Source: Sipunculus nudus (taxonomy: Eukaryota > Annelida > Sipuncula > Golfingiida > Sipunculidae). Taken from it: a stretch of 64,000 bases of DNA. The notes beneath the pieces are model-generated. The model was not told the DNA's origin, ran no database searches, and was given only the letters and a program-made list of their open reading frames with translations. The position numbers and the translations under genes were made by a program. Positions 45,801 through 59,100 of the stretch are shown here, piece by piece. Where the stretch lies: positions 14,537,601 to 14,601,600 of the forward strand of contig CM049319.1 of NCBI GenBank assembly GCA_026874595.1, given 5' to 3'. Each line of letters begins with the position of its first letter. Within the stretch, counting starts at the first letter, position 1.

Positions 45801-46636
45801 AGTTAGTCGCTAAATTGAGATGGTCGTTAGATGAGATTTACTTATATGCTGGTGCAAACCCAACATGGTATGGTGGATTATTGGGCTTTCCATGACACAA
45901 CAGGTAAAATATTTCATGTTTATATTAATAAAAAAACACATTGATCAAATATGTGTATGTGTAAACATGTTTACCTGACGTTTGTTTCCTGTTGTAGCGT
46001 GACATAAAACTACTGGAGGTGGAACTTTACGATTTCTTAGCCAAATATGGATTAAACGAACATTTTGCTGAAGCCAAATACGACACGATGATACAGTTAC
46101 TGGAGCATATTGACGAGAAGTAAGTAACAAGACTGTATGTTCGTGTCTTATATTAAGTTGCTGTGTCGCAACCCTTAAAACAGGTACCGCCGCCTCGCTG
46201 CAAATTATATAACTACTGTACTACTCTGTCAAACTTAATTCATGTTATAGAATCACGTTTTATTGACCTATTTTAGAAGAAAAAAAACTTTAATACTAAT
46301 CCCCTTCAAGTATTTTTCCAGATGTATAACTGTGCTTTAAATTGTCGTGCACGTTTTCCGACTTATATATTCATACATATAAATTGTATTACATTTCGTA
46401 CAACCAGACATAGTTCATATAATATATTACCTTAACAGGAACTGTTTCCAAAATGGTTCATAATCCAGTGTTACTTTACGAGTTACTTTTTCAACCATAT
46501 TTTATTGACCATTGATCTCATATATATTTCCAGGTACGGGTCTGTATCAGAGTTCCTGGAGTCCATTGGATTCACCAAGGCTGAACAAGAAGCTTTGAAA
46601 AGGAATCTTTTAAGGCCAGGGAATGCCGAAGAATAG
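42855..46636 (+). CDS. Y_phosphatase3-like phosphatase, copy B (4 coding exons)
   Basis: Exons 42855-43467, 44216-44364, 45998-46119, 46534-46636; 987 nt, 328 residues, the same four lengths as copy A. The start MSGDHSKEFMNFKSMPNFRG is nearly identical to copy A. The loop is CCAFGKDRTG (Cys221, Arg227), again with Cys in place of the usual His. The C-terminus has KYGSVSEFLESIGFTKAEQE. A hydrophobic stretch (FYFLFLLVVDKIVG) corresponds to that of copy A. An acceptor at 42820, 34 bases before the ATG, parallels the copy A 5' UTR intron. Introns 2 and the 3' UTR also align with copy A, so the duplication took in the whole gene. Divergence is clear in exon 1, which argues against a very recent event. 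A candidate alternative last exon lies at 44550-44759. Confidence 0.85.
44216..44364 (+). CDS. Phosphatase B exon 2: catalytic P-loop exon
   Basis: Reads ALRLLTRPENVPAIICCAFG then KDRTGLLSALVLGCLGRSKE and MIAANYALSV before GTAAGT. Same length and phase as in copy A; no long open frame covers it. Confidence 0.85.
44550..44759 (+). CDS. Candidate alternative last exon of phosphatase B
   Basis: 70 in-phase codons after acceptor TTTTTGACACAG: EVSLRYIMRMMQLATQQMHS ... SVDGYESTDSMLT, then TAG. If joined to exon 2 it would replace the C-terminal helices with an unrelated tail. The aligned region of copy A (after CACCGCAG, about 35381) stops after seven codons. No domain recognised; it may also be a chance open frame. 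Confidence 0.3.
   Translation, partial: EVSLRYIMRMMQLATQQMHSLLKASSTPELFCPIPRIRRDLPLPISVLPRGTQTSVSVDGYESTDSMLT
45060..45230 (+). repeat. Dispersed repeat family C, copy 2
   Basis: Matches 12110-12300 (AAATTACATA, TTAAGGACTTCACGG and TGTAATGTAGTCC). Located in intron 2 of phosphatase B. Confidence 0.5.
45645..45842. mobile_element. MITE of about 200 bp with inverted ends
   Basis: Left AAACCTCAAATTATGACCAC and right (minus) AAATCTCATCTAACGACCAT are imperfect inverted repeats. Internal GGTGGTC/GACCACC motifs repeat in both orientations. It lies in intron 2 of phosphatase B. Confidence 0.55.
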
Positions 46637-48455
46637 AACCCCTTAGAGTATATAACAGAACCGACCCGTATAAAAACCAAGCCTTTTGAAGCCGGTGCCA
46701 CCTGGTGTGTGGCAAAAGAACCATATGCTTTACGCTATTTGGTATATGAGAAAAGAATGAGCTGATCTTGCAGACGGAAGTTTTCATTGAAACATTTTTA
46801 CGTGCATTGTTTTCACCTTGGAAAGAGAATGTTGAGCTATAACAACTTACTTACAATTATGACTTATTTTAACTTAGTATATAGGGCCTAACGAATACAT
46901 ATTCCTTATAAAATGATCACTCACGTCAATGTTAAAAGTTAACTTTTTCATGCCTTTGTACATCCGGCTATATTTATATATTATGTACAGGTGTATGTTT
47001 GTTGTTGTGAGGTAGGATCATTTACTATCATTTAATAATTTGTAAGATTTAACCTTTTAGAAGCCTTTCTTATCATTGCCATGTATAAAACAAATATGAA
47101 TACTAGTTCTTGCTTAATTACTATTAACCTTAACTTTATATATTTAGCCTTACTCTCTATAGGGCATATATTTATATTAACAGATTGAAATATCGTTGTA
47201 CCATGTCTCTTGCGTAAATGAAATGTATCATATGTTTTTACATAATTTCTATCAAAATACCTTAAATTGGCTTTTGAGTTTACTTTAACACATTCCTTAC
47301 AGGATGAAAACTGGGTCATTCATTATTTTGTCAGTATTGAATGTCTATGGAGAATTTAAAGCATTAATCCTTTAGGGGTAGAGGCCAAAAAGTGAGTGCA
47401 AAATGTACATCAGGATAGCACTCAAAGGGTGTCAAGAACTAAACATTTAGTTATAATATAGAAATCGAATGTGTTGATGGGTTAAAGGGCGTCGAGAACA
47501 AAACATTTGGTTGTAAAAATATTACAAAATATATATATAATATTACTAATATAGAAATCGAATGTGATGATGGGTTCTGTCTTTTTTATACTAATTAGTA
47601 CAGATTCTCTCCACTAGATTTCAGAAACAACAGCGAGCCAATTGGATATGCCGGTCATCCAGAATATGTTAATCACATTTTGAGATCTGTTTAACACACG
47701 TGATTTGCGGAGGATATTATAGACCTAATATCAATACAGACGTACTCTTTGCAGTGATATATTTTACAACTGGGAGGGGGCTTTTGCAACACCTTGTGTA
47801 ACTATGGGTATCCTTGCTTTTTTAATTTCCCTTTAAAAAAATTAAAGATATTTGCCTCGCGAAAAAATAGCTACCATCGTCGAAGACAAGGTGAAAGATA
47901 TATGATATTATGAATAATAATAATAATATATCTTGTATGTCAAAATATTTCTATTATCATTTATATCAGATATTTCAAATTATTTGCCATAAATGAATAA
48001 TTTTTTCCATTCTGTCGATGTACTCTTGCGGCCTCTCTGCTATTGTTAAGATTGTTTGCACACATATTATAACAGATAACTGATTCATATAATAATGATT
48101 ATACTCTTTGCATGGTGTATGGTCTATTGTATGGTGAGATCGCGAGAGTGGAACCCTCACGAAACACTAAATAAAAGTGAAAATATCTATAGGAGTCGAT
48201 AGGATTAACCTTTTCCACTTCAGGTGAGACGGTATCAAACAAACTCATTTTTCATACACTTTATGGTCTTAAGACCGGCATTATATAAATCAAACCTTTC
48301 ACAGAAATTCAGAACGCGGATCCATGTTCTGCATACCATGTATATATTACCATTCCCATCTTGGCAGGACTATTTGTATATTTCACGCATCACAACCATT
48401 TCTACTTCCGTATCACATATGATGGGGTAAGATATGATCTACACTCCTCTCGCTA
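46637..48455. other. 3' flank of phosphatase B, no gene seen
   Basis: The first 200 bases are similar to the copy A 3' UTR. Two near-repeats (GAAATCGAATGTG(T/A)TGATGGGTT) occur at 47461 and 47555. No polyA hexamer was noticed close to the stop, and no exon. Confidence 0.45.
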
Positions 48456-48459
48456 CGAT

Positions 48460-48640
48460 TATACACTGCATTCGTTCCAGATCTCCTTCGCTTTAACCGC
48501 TACGTTTTTATGACAAGTTTTTCGGGGTTTCAACACCAGGGCTGACACATATCTAAGAATTGTAATCAAACCAGTCACAGCGGGATGTTGCAGGTTTAAA
48601 ACGGGGAGCTGGATGCATAGTGCAATATACCACGCTCACA
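48460..48640. repeat. Dispersed repeat family D, copy 2
   Basis: Shares TTTTTCGGGGTTTCA, ACCAGGGCTGACACAT and AATTGTAATCAAACCAGTC with 17570-17775. Confidence 0.55.
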
Positions 48641-51020
48641 TTGTACTTGCTATACAAAAGCAGCGGTTATAGCTTAGGAGAATGACTGGCAGTGTTAAAC
48701 CTCGTAAGGAGCGTAGATATTCCCTTGTAACAAAATATTTGACCTGATTTCCTTAAGCTTAATATAAAAACAACTAGATATAGTTAAATATTGTTCAACG
48801 TTATTGTTCTGATGATATAAACTATGGTGCGCCACTTCTCTGGTTGTAAAAGAAAATCATTTCAGAACTGATGACCAACTGCTGGATATAAAAATGTCAA
48901 AATTCTGTACGATTAAACTTAATAATTAATAAAACCTTACTATCGCAAATGACGATGTAAAAAAAATAATGTGTTACACCAAGTTATTGAGCTCAGCATT
49001 TGTAATGGCTCATGACAACATGACAACATGAAAGCCATGCGCATAATTGCCAGATAATAGAACCAATTAATCTCATCTCAGCTTATCGTCGTAGCCACCA
49101 TGCAGCATTAAATACGTATTAACCTGCCGATAACGTGTGACGTTCGCGTGATGACCTAATAATCCAGAGTATCAACAACAGGAAATTGTTCAAACGTGTA
49201 TAAGCTAATAATTCAGTCATTTTAGCATTAAGGTATAAGGTAAATTGATTTTAGTAATTTCTCAGTCGAATAACCAACGATTTTGGACGAGATATATTTT
49301 TGTTTTCCTGTAAAACATAACATCTGTAGCGGTGGTTTGTTAACAAAAGTCATTAACATACATGGCAGTAAAGCCATTTATAAGACTGAAATAATTCAAA
49401 ATCCTATATTTTTTTGTATTTTAAACACCATGAAAGTGTACGAATTCATTTCATTTTGAAAATTTTCTCGGAATTTTTTATTATTATTATTATTTCACTC
49501 CAATTACAGGCCTGAATTGGAATTATTCAGGCATGCTTGAATGTTAACTAAGACTGTAATGATTTGTTAAATAGAAGTATGCTTAAATTAGTACCTGACC
49601 TTTGGAATTTTCATGTAGATCCAGCATAATGTGGTTAGAACAGGGAATAAAGTCACTCATGTGTACATTAACTACTACTCCTTCCATGCAAATGAACTAT
49701 TAATCATAAGTGAAAAAAATTACTATTAGTAACCTAGTTACGCTCTGATCACAGCGTGCGACCTAACGGTGATCTTCCACTCACACGCTATAAGGAATGA
49801 AAGCATTCATCATGTCTGGCAAACAACCAAACCGACGGGTGGGTTAAGTCAAATCTGATTGGCTAGGCGTGTACAATGATAGCTGCGCCCATGCGAAGCT
49901 CATTGTGCGGCATTACAAGAGAGAAAATTGGCAAACATTAGGGGATAATTAACTGACCTCTGACCACACCAGCAGGTTAGTGTAGAGAATGTCCTGAAAG
50001 AATACGATTGCATCCTTTGCATCCTGGTTAAATATTACGCAGGAGCGAACTCCACAGAGACAGCACCGCCTGGTGGCCAAACCTGACGGACAACCGCGGT
50101 TTCGTGCAGCCATTAGTGGAGCGAATAGTTTAGCATAGCGTAACCGCTGCTTATTGAGCGTATAACCTAGTGAACATAATTCTTTGCCCGCATCACCATT
50201 GACAGAGCCGTTTGATATATGCCTCACGGCATCCTGCATGGTTGGCCTCTTCCTTTTGTATAGTAGTTTTATTGTGTACATGCGGAATTATGGCTGGGGC
50301 ATATTACATACCATATATAGATAGTTTCAAAATCACTATAGATTTTAAAAGGAGAACAATCTTGCATTTATACATACACACACCCAAGCACACACAGACG
50401 TCTGTGATGGGGTGTCTGTGTGTGTGTACTCTACGGAAAAAGTGTGGATCTAACCCTGCATTTTGCATAAGCGGGACTCATTGGTTGTAAGATACCATTT
50501 AACAGCTAAAACAACTCATTAAATTATGGTATTTCGTCGAATCTCAGAAACAGATCTTAGAGAAAGAATATAAATGCAGTGCATTTTTTCAATGGATTTT
50601 TTTTACAGCAGTTCATGACGAAACATTTATACCAGCCAATTACATCAGAGCCTTGTCTGTGTGACCTTCTTAGTCTTCAAGTCACGTAGCAGGAAACAGG
50701 CTGGGATACGTTTCTCTGACCTTGGATGGAGACAAGACTGAGGTCAAGGTTACGCCCGTTCAGTGCGAATGAGCCCATCAGAAACCTACGCCTAAGCTTC
50801 GCCTCGATAAGGCCTTTCAGCAGACTGGTCCAATGAAAGTTATGGTTGTTTATTGCATGGTGTATCCTCAGTCCAGACGGTTCCTCTCTCGTGATTTACT
50901 GTCTCTGTCAGGAGGTTATGCGTTCATCCCCGTCTGTGAGTGTGTTTGTGTGGATGAGAAGGTGTGTTTGTGTGTATGTGTTTGTGTTTTTTACAACATA
51001 ACTCAAGTAGTCATGAATGA
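48641..51020. other. Region without a confirmed gene
   Basis: A minus-strand open frame (50281-49949, 110 codons) lies in a locally GC-richer stretch, with an inverted CCAAT (GATTGGCTAGG) at about 49856. No splice partner or known domain was found, so it is not called. (CA)n/(TG)n patches lie at 50375-50430 and 50940-50985. Confidence 0.35.
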
Positions 51021-51029
51021 ACTGTCAAA

Positions 51030-51330
51030 AAAAATTCAAGACATTCTGGGAATGGGCAAAGGAATAATTAGATTTTGATGTTGATTCTCATCATGATCTG
51101 GGTCCATAAATACATTTCGAGGTATATTCACAAATGTAGAGTCAATTATGCACAAATGAACCTTGGAATATGGACCGAATGGGTGAAAGCAAACACGCGT
51201 TTCTGGAACTTCTGCACGAATGAACCTGGGAGTAGGCCTATGGGCCGAATAAGAAATGCAAACTCGTTTTGGGGAGCATCCCACGTTAAAGACTACCCAA
51301 GTGGAAGAGGCCTGCATTCCTAAGAATGTA
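51030..51330 (+). repeat. Dispersed repeat family A, copy 3
   Basis: Reads ATATTCACAAATGTAGAGTC, the same as 4375-4400, then an internal duplication: GAACCTTGGAATATGGACCG and GAACCTGGGAGTAGGCCTAT. Confidence 0.6.
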
Positions 51331-51409
51331 TATTTTTAGTTTCTTAGCGGAGCATTCTTTAGAAGCAGTTAATGAAGACGTTGTATGGGTCTATACCAGA
51401 CTGAAAGAC

Positions 51410-51640
51410 GAGCCGTCTCTCCCTAAACGCATCAACATTCTCCGGTTCTCCTCCGAGATTTGACTGGGTGAATACCCGCTAGCGACCTGGTTCGATCCCC
51501 AGCCTGGCTGTGATAGTGGGTTGCAGTTGCCCGTCCCAGGCCGGGGGTTTCCCCGGTTCCTCCACCTTAACAAACTACCAAACGCCACCGTCAGAGACAT
51601 ATAGAGAGGTTCTCGATTTTTAATAATGAATAGTTGTACC
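51410..51640 (+). mobile_element. tRNA-derived SINE, copy 4
   Basis: B-box-like GGTTCGATCCCC after CTAGCGACCT, then TAGTGGGTTGCAGTTGCCCG, CCCCGGTTCC and ACCAAACGCCACC. Same order of blocks as the copy at 27085. Confidence 0.7.
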
Positions 51641-51944
51641 ATTTATTTAAAACAAAAAAGTTCACTTTAACGAATCATCAAGAAAAGTTGAGCGATGCTT
51701 TTTATTTCAGCCTTTTTAATTATCTCTCGATTGCCTGTCTGTCGGATTTTAGTGAACCATAATTATTTACAATGTCAATGTTTGAAAGGAGTCGTTTGAA
51801 GAAACTATTATGATTATAGTTTGTGGTGGTTTGCCTTGGAGCGAGAAAAAAACTTTTATCTGTGTGTATAATTCTGCGTTTGTATATTAATAAGCCAAAA
51901 ATGCACCGCGCGCATCAATTTTATTCCCCCGCATCAAAAATTTT

Positions 51945-52145
51945 TCTTTTATTTGTCAGTAGAAACTTACTTATTATTAGCTCAAGCCGCTCAGACAATT
52001 CTTTCATGAAGATAAAAAAAATACCATTTTGATCAGATTTATTTGGTTATGTACTGCTTTTATCTGTTTAGCAAAAAAAATCTGTTTTTATCATGCTTTT
52101 CCCTGATCAAATTCATTTTTATCGGAAAATACAAAAAAAAACCTG
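51945..52145. repeat. Duplicated segment, copy 2 (no phosphatase exons follow)
   Basis: Aligns with 42540-42745. Downstream of it there is no counterpart of phosphatase exon 1, so any third gene copy is absent or decayed beyond recognition. Confidence 0.5.
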
Positions 52146-53590
52146 AATACCATACCCTTTTTGGCGAATACATCTTCATGAGTTTCAACTTTCACAGTAT
52201 ATTATTTTACAAATTTTAGCAAAAATATATTTATTTTTCGCCTGTCAATACGTTAGTCGTGACTAAACACGGACTGGGTCCGTACATGTGTCCTGACACG
52301 TGAGGTACGTCTCTGTTGTACAAGTTCACAGTGATCATATTTGTGGTTCGCTATTTGACACTTGAACTTTACTTTGTCCGGGTCAACCATCTACACGTGC
52401 TTAATCGGATATGTATTCTACCTCAACATGCCCCATGTGTGGACTCTAGAGAATGCAGGATAAAACTCTACTTATGTGATCTCTGGCTTTCTCTGCAAAC
52501 AAAGATAATGAACTCTAGGTAATTCATGTCATGAAAAATTCTTTTAATGCCTCTGTAATGGATGTGTAGGCTTGTTTATCTTCAAATTGTTATAGTAAAC
52601 ATATCAGGGTTGACAAACGGAATAAAAACACATGTAACCCGAGATGTTGATTTGCTTATGTGGGAAATTTAAAAGTCACTATATAGTTGTAAAACGCCCC
52701 TTGTATAACTCTGTTTTGTCTGACTTTTCCCAAAATATTCTTGTTGAATGGTTTGGATTATGTTGCCCCCCCCCCCCACATGTTATGAACACATAGATAT
52801 GAACAAACTGTGTGCGATGGGATTTGGCGTTTTCTAGCCTAATTTATAAAAGGCCCATCAGATTATCTTCAGTTAAGAGACGTCAGATATTGGAATAGAC
52901 CCCCTTCAAGGAAACACATCTAGAGAGGGCATTAAAAAAAAACAGCAGGCAGCAGGAAAATTTGATTGGTCGAAATGTCTACCGCCAAACAAATCAAACG
53001 GGGATTCCCCTCATACTCCATTGTGGTGTGTTTTTTATGTTTGAAACTGGTAGCAAATTTGAACTCGAGCACTGGATAAATTTTGACTACCGTCTAGCAA
53101 CCCGTGCAGCCATGCGAGTGATTTACCAATAAAAAATTAAAAAGTTTTTTTTTCTGTCACATGGCAGGTATGATTAGAGTTTATACTAAAGAGGCTAAAG
53201 TTTGGTCTGATTAATGTCAAATTATACCGTACTTGTAGGCCATGAGGCGTTGTCAAAATGACAAAAATATTTGCAGCGTCATAGAGCTTCAAAGTACTAT
53301 CCTTGATGCCAGATTTAAAGGCACTCTGATGTTCGTACGCTTTTCGTAGACTATATAATGGTAGAGGACCAATATGGCGCTAGATATTAAAAGATATTAA
53401 AATTATATATTTACATATCTAATATAAAGTTTAAATGACTTTTGAATTGAATTTAAATGAAGTTTTTTTTTACCCTGTGAATACATCCTTGCGCTTCCTG
53501 TGATCAATATGTATCAGGCCCTATTTATAGCTCAGTGCTTCATTTGGTTTATCCTAAAATGAATTATTTCATTTATCTTGAGCCTAAAGT
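52146..53590. other. AT-rich stretch, no gene seen
   Basis: Only short open frames without splice support; a poly-C run at about 52765. Confidence 0.5.
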
Positions 53591-53599
53591 TCTATTTTC

Positions 53600-54460
53600 C
53601 TCCGCCATGAGGGTGAGCGTTCATCCCCGTTCGTGTGTGTTTGTGTGTGTGTGTTCACAATATAACTCACGTATAATCACGAGCGGAAACTCCTGAAGTT
53701 TAAAGGGCATTAAGGGAATGGACCAATGAAGAATTTTGTGTGGATCACATAATCCGGATTGTTGTACGTCATCTAGAAATATTCACAAATGTACTGTCAC
53801 TTATGCACGAATGTACCTGGGAATATGGGCCGAATAAGTGAATGCAAACACGTTTTGAGAGCATCCCACACTAGCGGCTACCCCATATGGCGGAGGCTTG
53901 CATTCCCTAGAATACAGATTTCTAGTCATGTATCAAACGACAGCAAGAATACTAGTATGTGCAATATAGGCAACACTAAAAACCGTGTTTGACTCTTATG
54001 TACGCTGTATATAAAATATCAGACTGTTCAAGCGCGCCAAGTGTTCTGCCAACGCATAAGCTGTATGATAAGCACATGCATAATAACCTTGAAAGAAGCA
54101 AGTAATTACATTGACACTATTCGTATGCACGGGTCTACGTGTAGTAAGCAATCGTTTTTTTCATAATTGGTGCATGGGTAAGAAAATTAACTAAATATTT
54201 AAACTAGAAATCTGCATTCTAATGAATTTTAGCCTTTGCTTTTCACTATTTCTACCAATTTTCTTAGGTTCATTCATCCATCAGTGACTGCAGATTTGTG
54301 AATATTCCTTGTATCTGGTTCTTGTATCCGTTCCTGTTTCCGTATAATTTGCCGAATCAACATTAAAATCTAATCGATTCTTTATTGGTCCCTTCCTGAA
54401 ATGCCTTGAAAATTTCATATGATTCCTTTCTTGATTGCGTGAGATTTGTTGTGAACAAAC
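53600..54460. repeat. Dispersed repeat family A, copies 4 (+) and 5 (-)
   Basis: 53600-53920 (+) has GGGAATATGGGCCGAATAAG and GGCGGAGGCTTGCATTCC. 54265-54460 is inverted, with CTTTATTGGTCCCTTCCTGA and GATTCCTTTCTTGATTGCGT. The pair mirrors the inverted pair at 3.5-4.5 kb. (GT)n stretches flank both. Confidence 0.6.
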
Positions 54461-54645
54461 ACACACATGCACACACATGGACGGGAATGATCGCATACTC
54501 CGATGGCGATTAAATGACATGGCGGGAGCTGATGAGATACTGGCAACGCTGTAATCAATACACAAACAGTAAAGAGATAGACAGAAACCTGAAAGTTTAT
54601 TGATGACATAGAAAAGATAAGTGCACGTATAGTGAAACATCGCTC

Positions 54646-54651
54646 TTTATT
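54646..54651 (-). promoter_or_regulatory. Possible polyA signal of the MFS gene
   Basis: AATAAA on the minus strand about 380 bases after the transporter stop codon; a second copy is at 54596-54601. Confidence 0.35.
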
Positions 54652-55030
54652 GTGTCTAAATTAAAGATTAACGACCTGAGTTCGAATTTGGTAAATTTCT
54701 AGGATGAAATATACGTAATGAACTTTGGTATACCTTTCTGTCTCTCTTCAAACACCATGGAAACTAAGAAAGGTAAATTTTCACTAGTACATCGCAGCAC
54801 ATTTACTTGTGCATATGTGGAGCAAAATTTCTTTCTCCTTGACAAGCTCATGCATAAAAAAGGGTAATCCAGAGTGATAAAAAAATCACGTATTATAATC
54901 AACATATAATAATATCTTTAAAAACGGTCAAGAGATAAAATCATCTAGAGGCCTCGGACCTGCATACAATAACTCTAAAAATATATATTAGAATGTTTAT
55001 GTATTTAATTAAACCATTATGAGTATTTCG

Positions 55031-56139
55031 TTAAAACACATCGTTTAACGCTTTATCTTCTGCAATTTTGCTGTTATAATCTTTTTCCGATAGGAGACGT
55101 CTTGTAATTTTTCCAAAAATTAAAGCAAACATAAGCGAAAGCAGTCCTAGCACCGCAACACCTAAACAAATATAGGAAAATGTAAATTCCCCGTAGTTCT
55201 GAAAGAGATACCCACACAGTGCCGGCACACTGATCATACCACAATATAAACCAATAACCATTAGGGATGACATTTTGCCCGTGACTGTCGTGTAAGTTTG
55301 TAGCAGTAAAAATCCGTTGCACACAACAGTCGCAATGGCGAATCCAAACACTGCTGTGCACGCCCACATGATTATATCATTGTGGTGAGCAAAAATCATT
55401 GCACTTGATGATAATATAAGCATTATAAAGTCTATAAGTAATACGATATCTGGTCGGTTACATTTAGTGAACGCCACTCCGATTCCCCGACCTCCAGCGA
55501 GGAATCCCCAGTAAACGGATGTAGCCAGCGCCCCCTGTGATTTTGCCCATCCTAGGTGATTTACGGTATAGGTTAAAACAAACCCCCCGTAGATAATCTC
55601 TAGTGCGCCTGCGCTAAAGTACATCACAAGTAGACTTAGGATGATAAAAAGCAGTTGTTTTTTGCTCAGTTTATTTGATCGAGAGGCAGATTTTGATGCT
55701 GCTCTCGGTAGAGGGCCCCACTTGATTCCGGTTGTCAAGTATGAGGCCGTAACCATTGCCGTAACTACAGCACTAAATATTCCAACGGATAAATACACCC
55801 AGAGCAAGGTGGTTTCCAAACCGTTAACATTTTCCAAGTCTCCCTTCGTAATATTTAGTAACATATTTGTATCTCCAAATTCCAAGCTGTCAACAAATGT
55901 GGTAGTCGTTTGGTCGATTTTTTTGTCTCCCAGGTTGTTATATGATAGCGTCGTATTCTCCATGAAATCATCATCGATCCTAGCAGATGTCTGATTTTGG
56001 TTTACCAGTACTTTACGATGTTTGAAGGGTTCCACCAGCAGTGGTCCGACAGTCGAACCAACAGCCATTGTGAACTGTAGTAGTTGAATGTATGGTCCGC
56101 TTTTGTCACCCCACAGTAAGATCATGAGCGGATTTAGGT
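55031..56139 (-). CDS. MFS transporter exon 3 (about 368 codons)
   Basis: The largest exon in the window. It begins after TTTCAG with AC, completing an Asn codon, and runs to TAA. It encodes helices 4-end to 12 and a glycosylated extracellular loop. Other frames across it are shadows. Confidence 0.9.
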
Positions 56140-59100
56140 CTGAAATTAGAAAAATAACCTATCATATCATGGAAAAACCTCTTACATTCGATGTACAGCT
56201 TTGTTTCATCATTTAGGTTTATATTCTTTATTGCGAAGCTTTTTCCAGCATATTAGCGCCATCTGTGGGCGAAGACTGAAACCAAGTGTTCGGGTCCATT
56301 AAATTGACAGAATGAGAATAATTGTATGTCTTATTTTTAAAGCATGGAGTCTAGCAAGGATCTTGTTTTATTAAACAAAAACCTCAGTGCAGCCCTTGCC
56401 TGTCAAATTAGTCTTTTTGGGATGAGGACTATTAATTTTAGCGTTGAAGATTATTTTTAATAACGGGAGCGTACCAGGATTTAATCACTTGGTTAAAATA
56501 AAACAGCTTTGCAAATAGCTGAAAAAAAACATGCACAGATATGGCTCATTGCTTTTATCGATATTGTGGCACAATTCGTAATTTTCTAAACTTTATTTCT
56601 TTTATTTCTAAACCCTAACAACATTAATTGGAAAACAAAAACATAAAGCGGAGATGTGAACCCTTAAAAAATGAATTGGACAACAAAAACAGAAAACAGG
56701 GATATGAGCCCTTATAACATTAATTTCATCTTTGTATCTATACACCAGCAAATATTCTTCCCCAAAGTAAGAAGATGCTCCATCTCTACATGCAATGTAA
56801 TACAATGGGCTTTAACAATATTCTTCTGAGGGATGCACGATTACTCCAAAAAAAGTCCCTTTCCTTGATGGTGGTTTATTTTAAAAAAACATGACACGTA
56901 CTTATTTGTCCCATAGTAAATTTGTCGCCTTAACACCCTGGAAAATTATACATTGTAACGTTTACCTTAACCTTAAGATACACTGTTTGAATACAATACA
57001 AAACAATGGCCACGGTTATACAAAGGATGACCCCGCATACACGGACCTTAACCATAGGCGGATCCAGAAGGGGGGGGGCACGTTCGTAATTTTATTAATT
57101 TATGTTAAAGTCCTGCATACTTCTATCGGCTTTTCATCTAAATTTGACCATGGATGAAACCAGAGATAAATTTTAACTCTTGCTGATCCCCTTCTTATTC
57201 TCTCAGAGTAACCCAACTGTTTTTTTGTTTTTTTTTTCTTCAAGAGGCTGCATTACCCCATACCTTCCCCAATGTAAATGCTCCCTCACCCATACTACTG
57301 ATTGTAGGTACACAAATGTCTACACATTTAATGTAAATCACCACTATGCCCAGAAACAAAATGCATATACGTTATGCATGGAAAGTTTACTTGCATACAC
57401 CATATACCTTAGAGTGTTCTGGAAATATTGCCATTTTATTTATGTGTAGTTTTATATAGTTACACATATTTTGGAAAGGCAAAATTTCAACTATAAAGGG
57501 CATATTCATTCTGGCGAATTTAAAATCCATTGTATGGATAGTTCATGAATAATCTGAATACGTGAACAGGTGAAAGTAGGTGTAGGAAAGTACATTTGCA
57601 TGAAAAAAAAAATAAATTTGCCCAGGATAAAACTTGCAAAGTTTCAGCATCATCTTATTACCATGTCTGTAGTATAGCTGTGAAAAGCGCAGTTGCCACA
57701 GATTAGGTAGTATGAAGATAACTTTCAGCATTTTTAAGCAGTTTTTGGGTTAGTACAAATTTGGTTTATAAAGGAATGATAATGAAATAGACTTATAGAG
57801 ACTGTAGGAAATTATAGGTTCGGATGCTGTGGAAATGTTGAGGCATTCCCCAAATTGTTCTGGAAGTGGTTGAATGTTAAATTATATTGCCGAATATGTG
57901 AAGACTTAGTAACTGTGACTACGACCTAAATTGTGTTTGGTGTTCATATTTCTTAAACACATTCATTGTTAGCTAATTATGAAATAGAAGGAACCTCATC
58001 TACATTTAGGTTCCTTCAATGTAGTAGTTTTTATAATTCCAATGTTTCAGGTATTCATTTCTATTGCCATTACTGCTAAATATTAACGGACACAGAGTTG
58101 GGTTATTTTTACAGCATTTTTGTAGGATCTAAAAATCATTTCATGCCAGGAAATAAATTTTAACTTTAATAAAAGTTAATAAAAAATAACTTGAAATTAA
58201 TAATTTTAATTTTAAAATTTATTTAAGATTTAAATGCCCATTTATCAGAGCTTTTCCTTCACAGTTACCCCTATTTATAGGGCACAAAGGAGACTAAAAT
58301 ATGGACTAGTTATTTTTGTATAAAACATTCGACAATCCTTTTTTATGAAGATACTGAGAAAGGTACATAAAGTTACACCTTTAAGGCACTTGTGCCCCCT
58401 TTATAGCAAATTCCTGGATCCGCCCCTGTTGACGAAATGATGAACTTATCTGTAGACTTTTTGTAAACATAATCAGAAGCCACGCACTATACACAAGGAT
58501 ATTGACCCCTTGACTGTCATGTGATGCCCCCCAGCAGGGCGACAACAGCGTGCTCTGCAGGGTTTATTTGTGAACCTATGCTTCGTAGATCATTGAACAT
58601 AAACAGTGTTTTGGTCCAGATATTAGTACACACCGAGGGCATTGTCCCGTGTCTTTTCGTGTGATAAAGATTTCATAAAGATGTCATAAAAATGCATTAT
58701 ATGTTAATGAAGCTGAAAATTTATAAATATCCCTATCTATTTCATCTAAAAATTCCTCATAGATTTAACATCCTCTTTTTTTACCACTCTTAATAAATTA
58801 ATTGCAGTATTATTTAATTTGGAGAATGGTATATTATATCAAAGAAACATATGTACCCCTATATAGACATACTGTCATGCACTTCTGGACCGAAATACTA
58901 ATATATTAATTTTGAAAAAAAATGCATAACAATTACACTCCTTCACTTTTAGTTTCCAAGACATCATGTTTCGCCAAAAAATATACATTGAATTGACATT
59001 ACTTCATTCTGAATATTCCTGAGAAAAGACATATCAAAGGTGAAAGGTTAAAGGTGAAGATACTCACTTGACCCTACAGCACCAATTGCATAACCGTTAA

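Noticed and set aside
49949-50281. 110-codon minus-strand open frame in a GC-richer patch
   Set aside because: Protein-like in places, but no domain, no partner exon and a weak donor; could be a transposon scrap. Kept only as a note in the regional entry.
55641-55994. 117-codon plus-strand open frame
   Set aside because: Antisense shadow of the long MFS exon, which has clear membrane-protein composition on the other strand.
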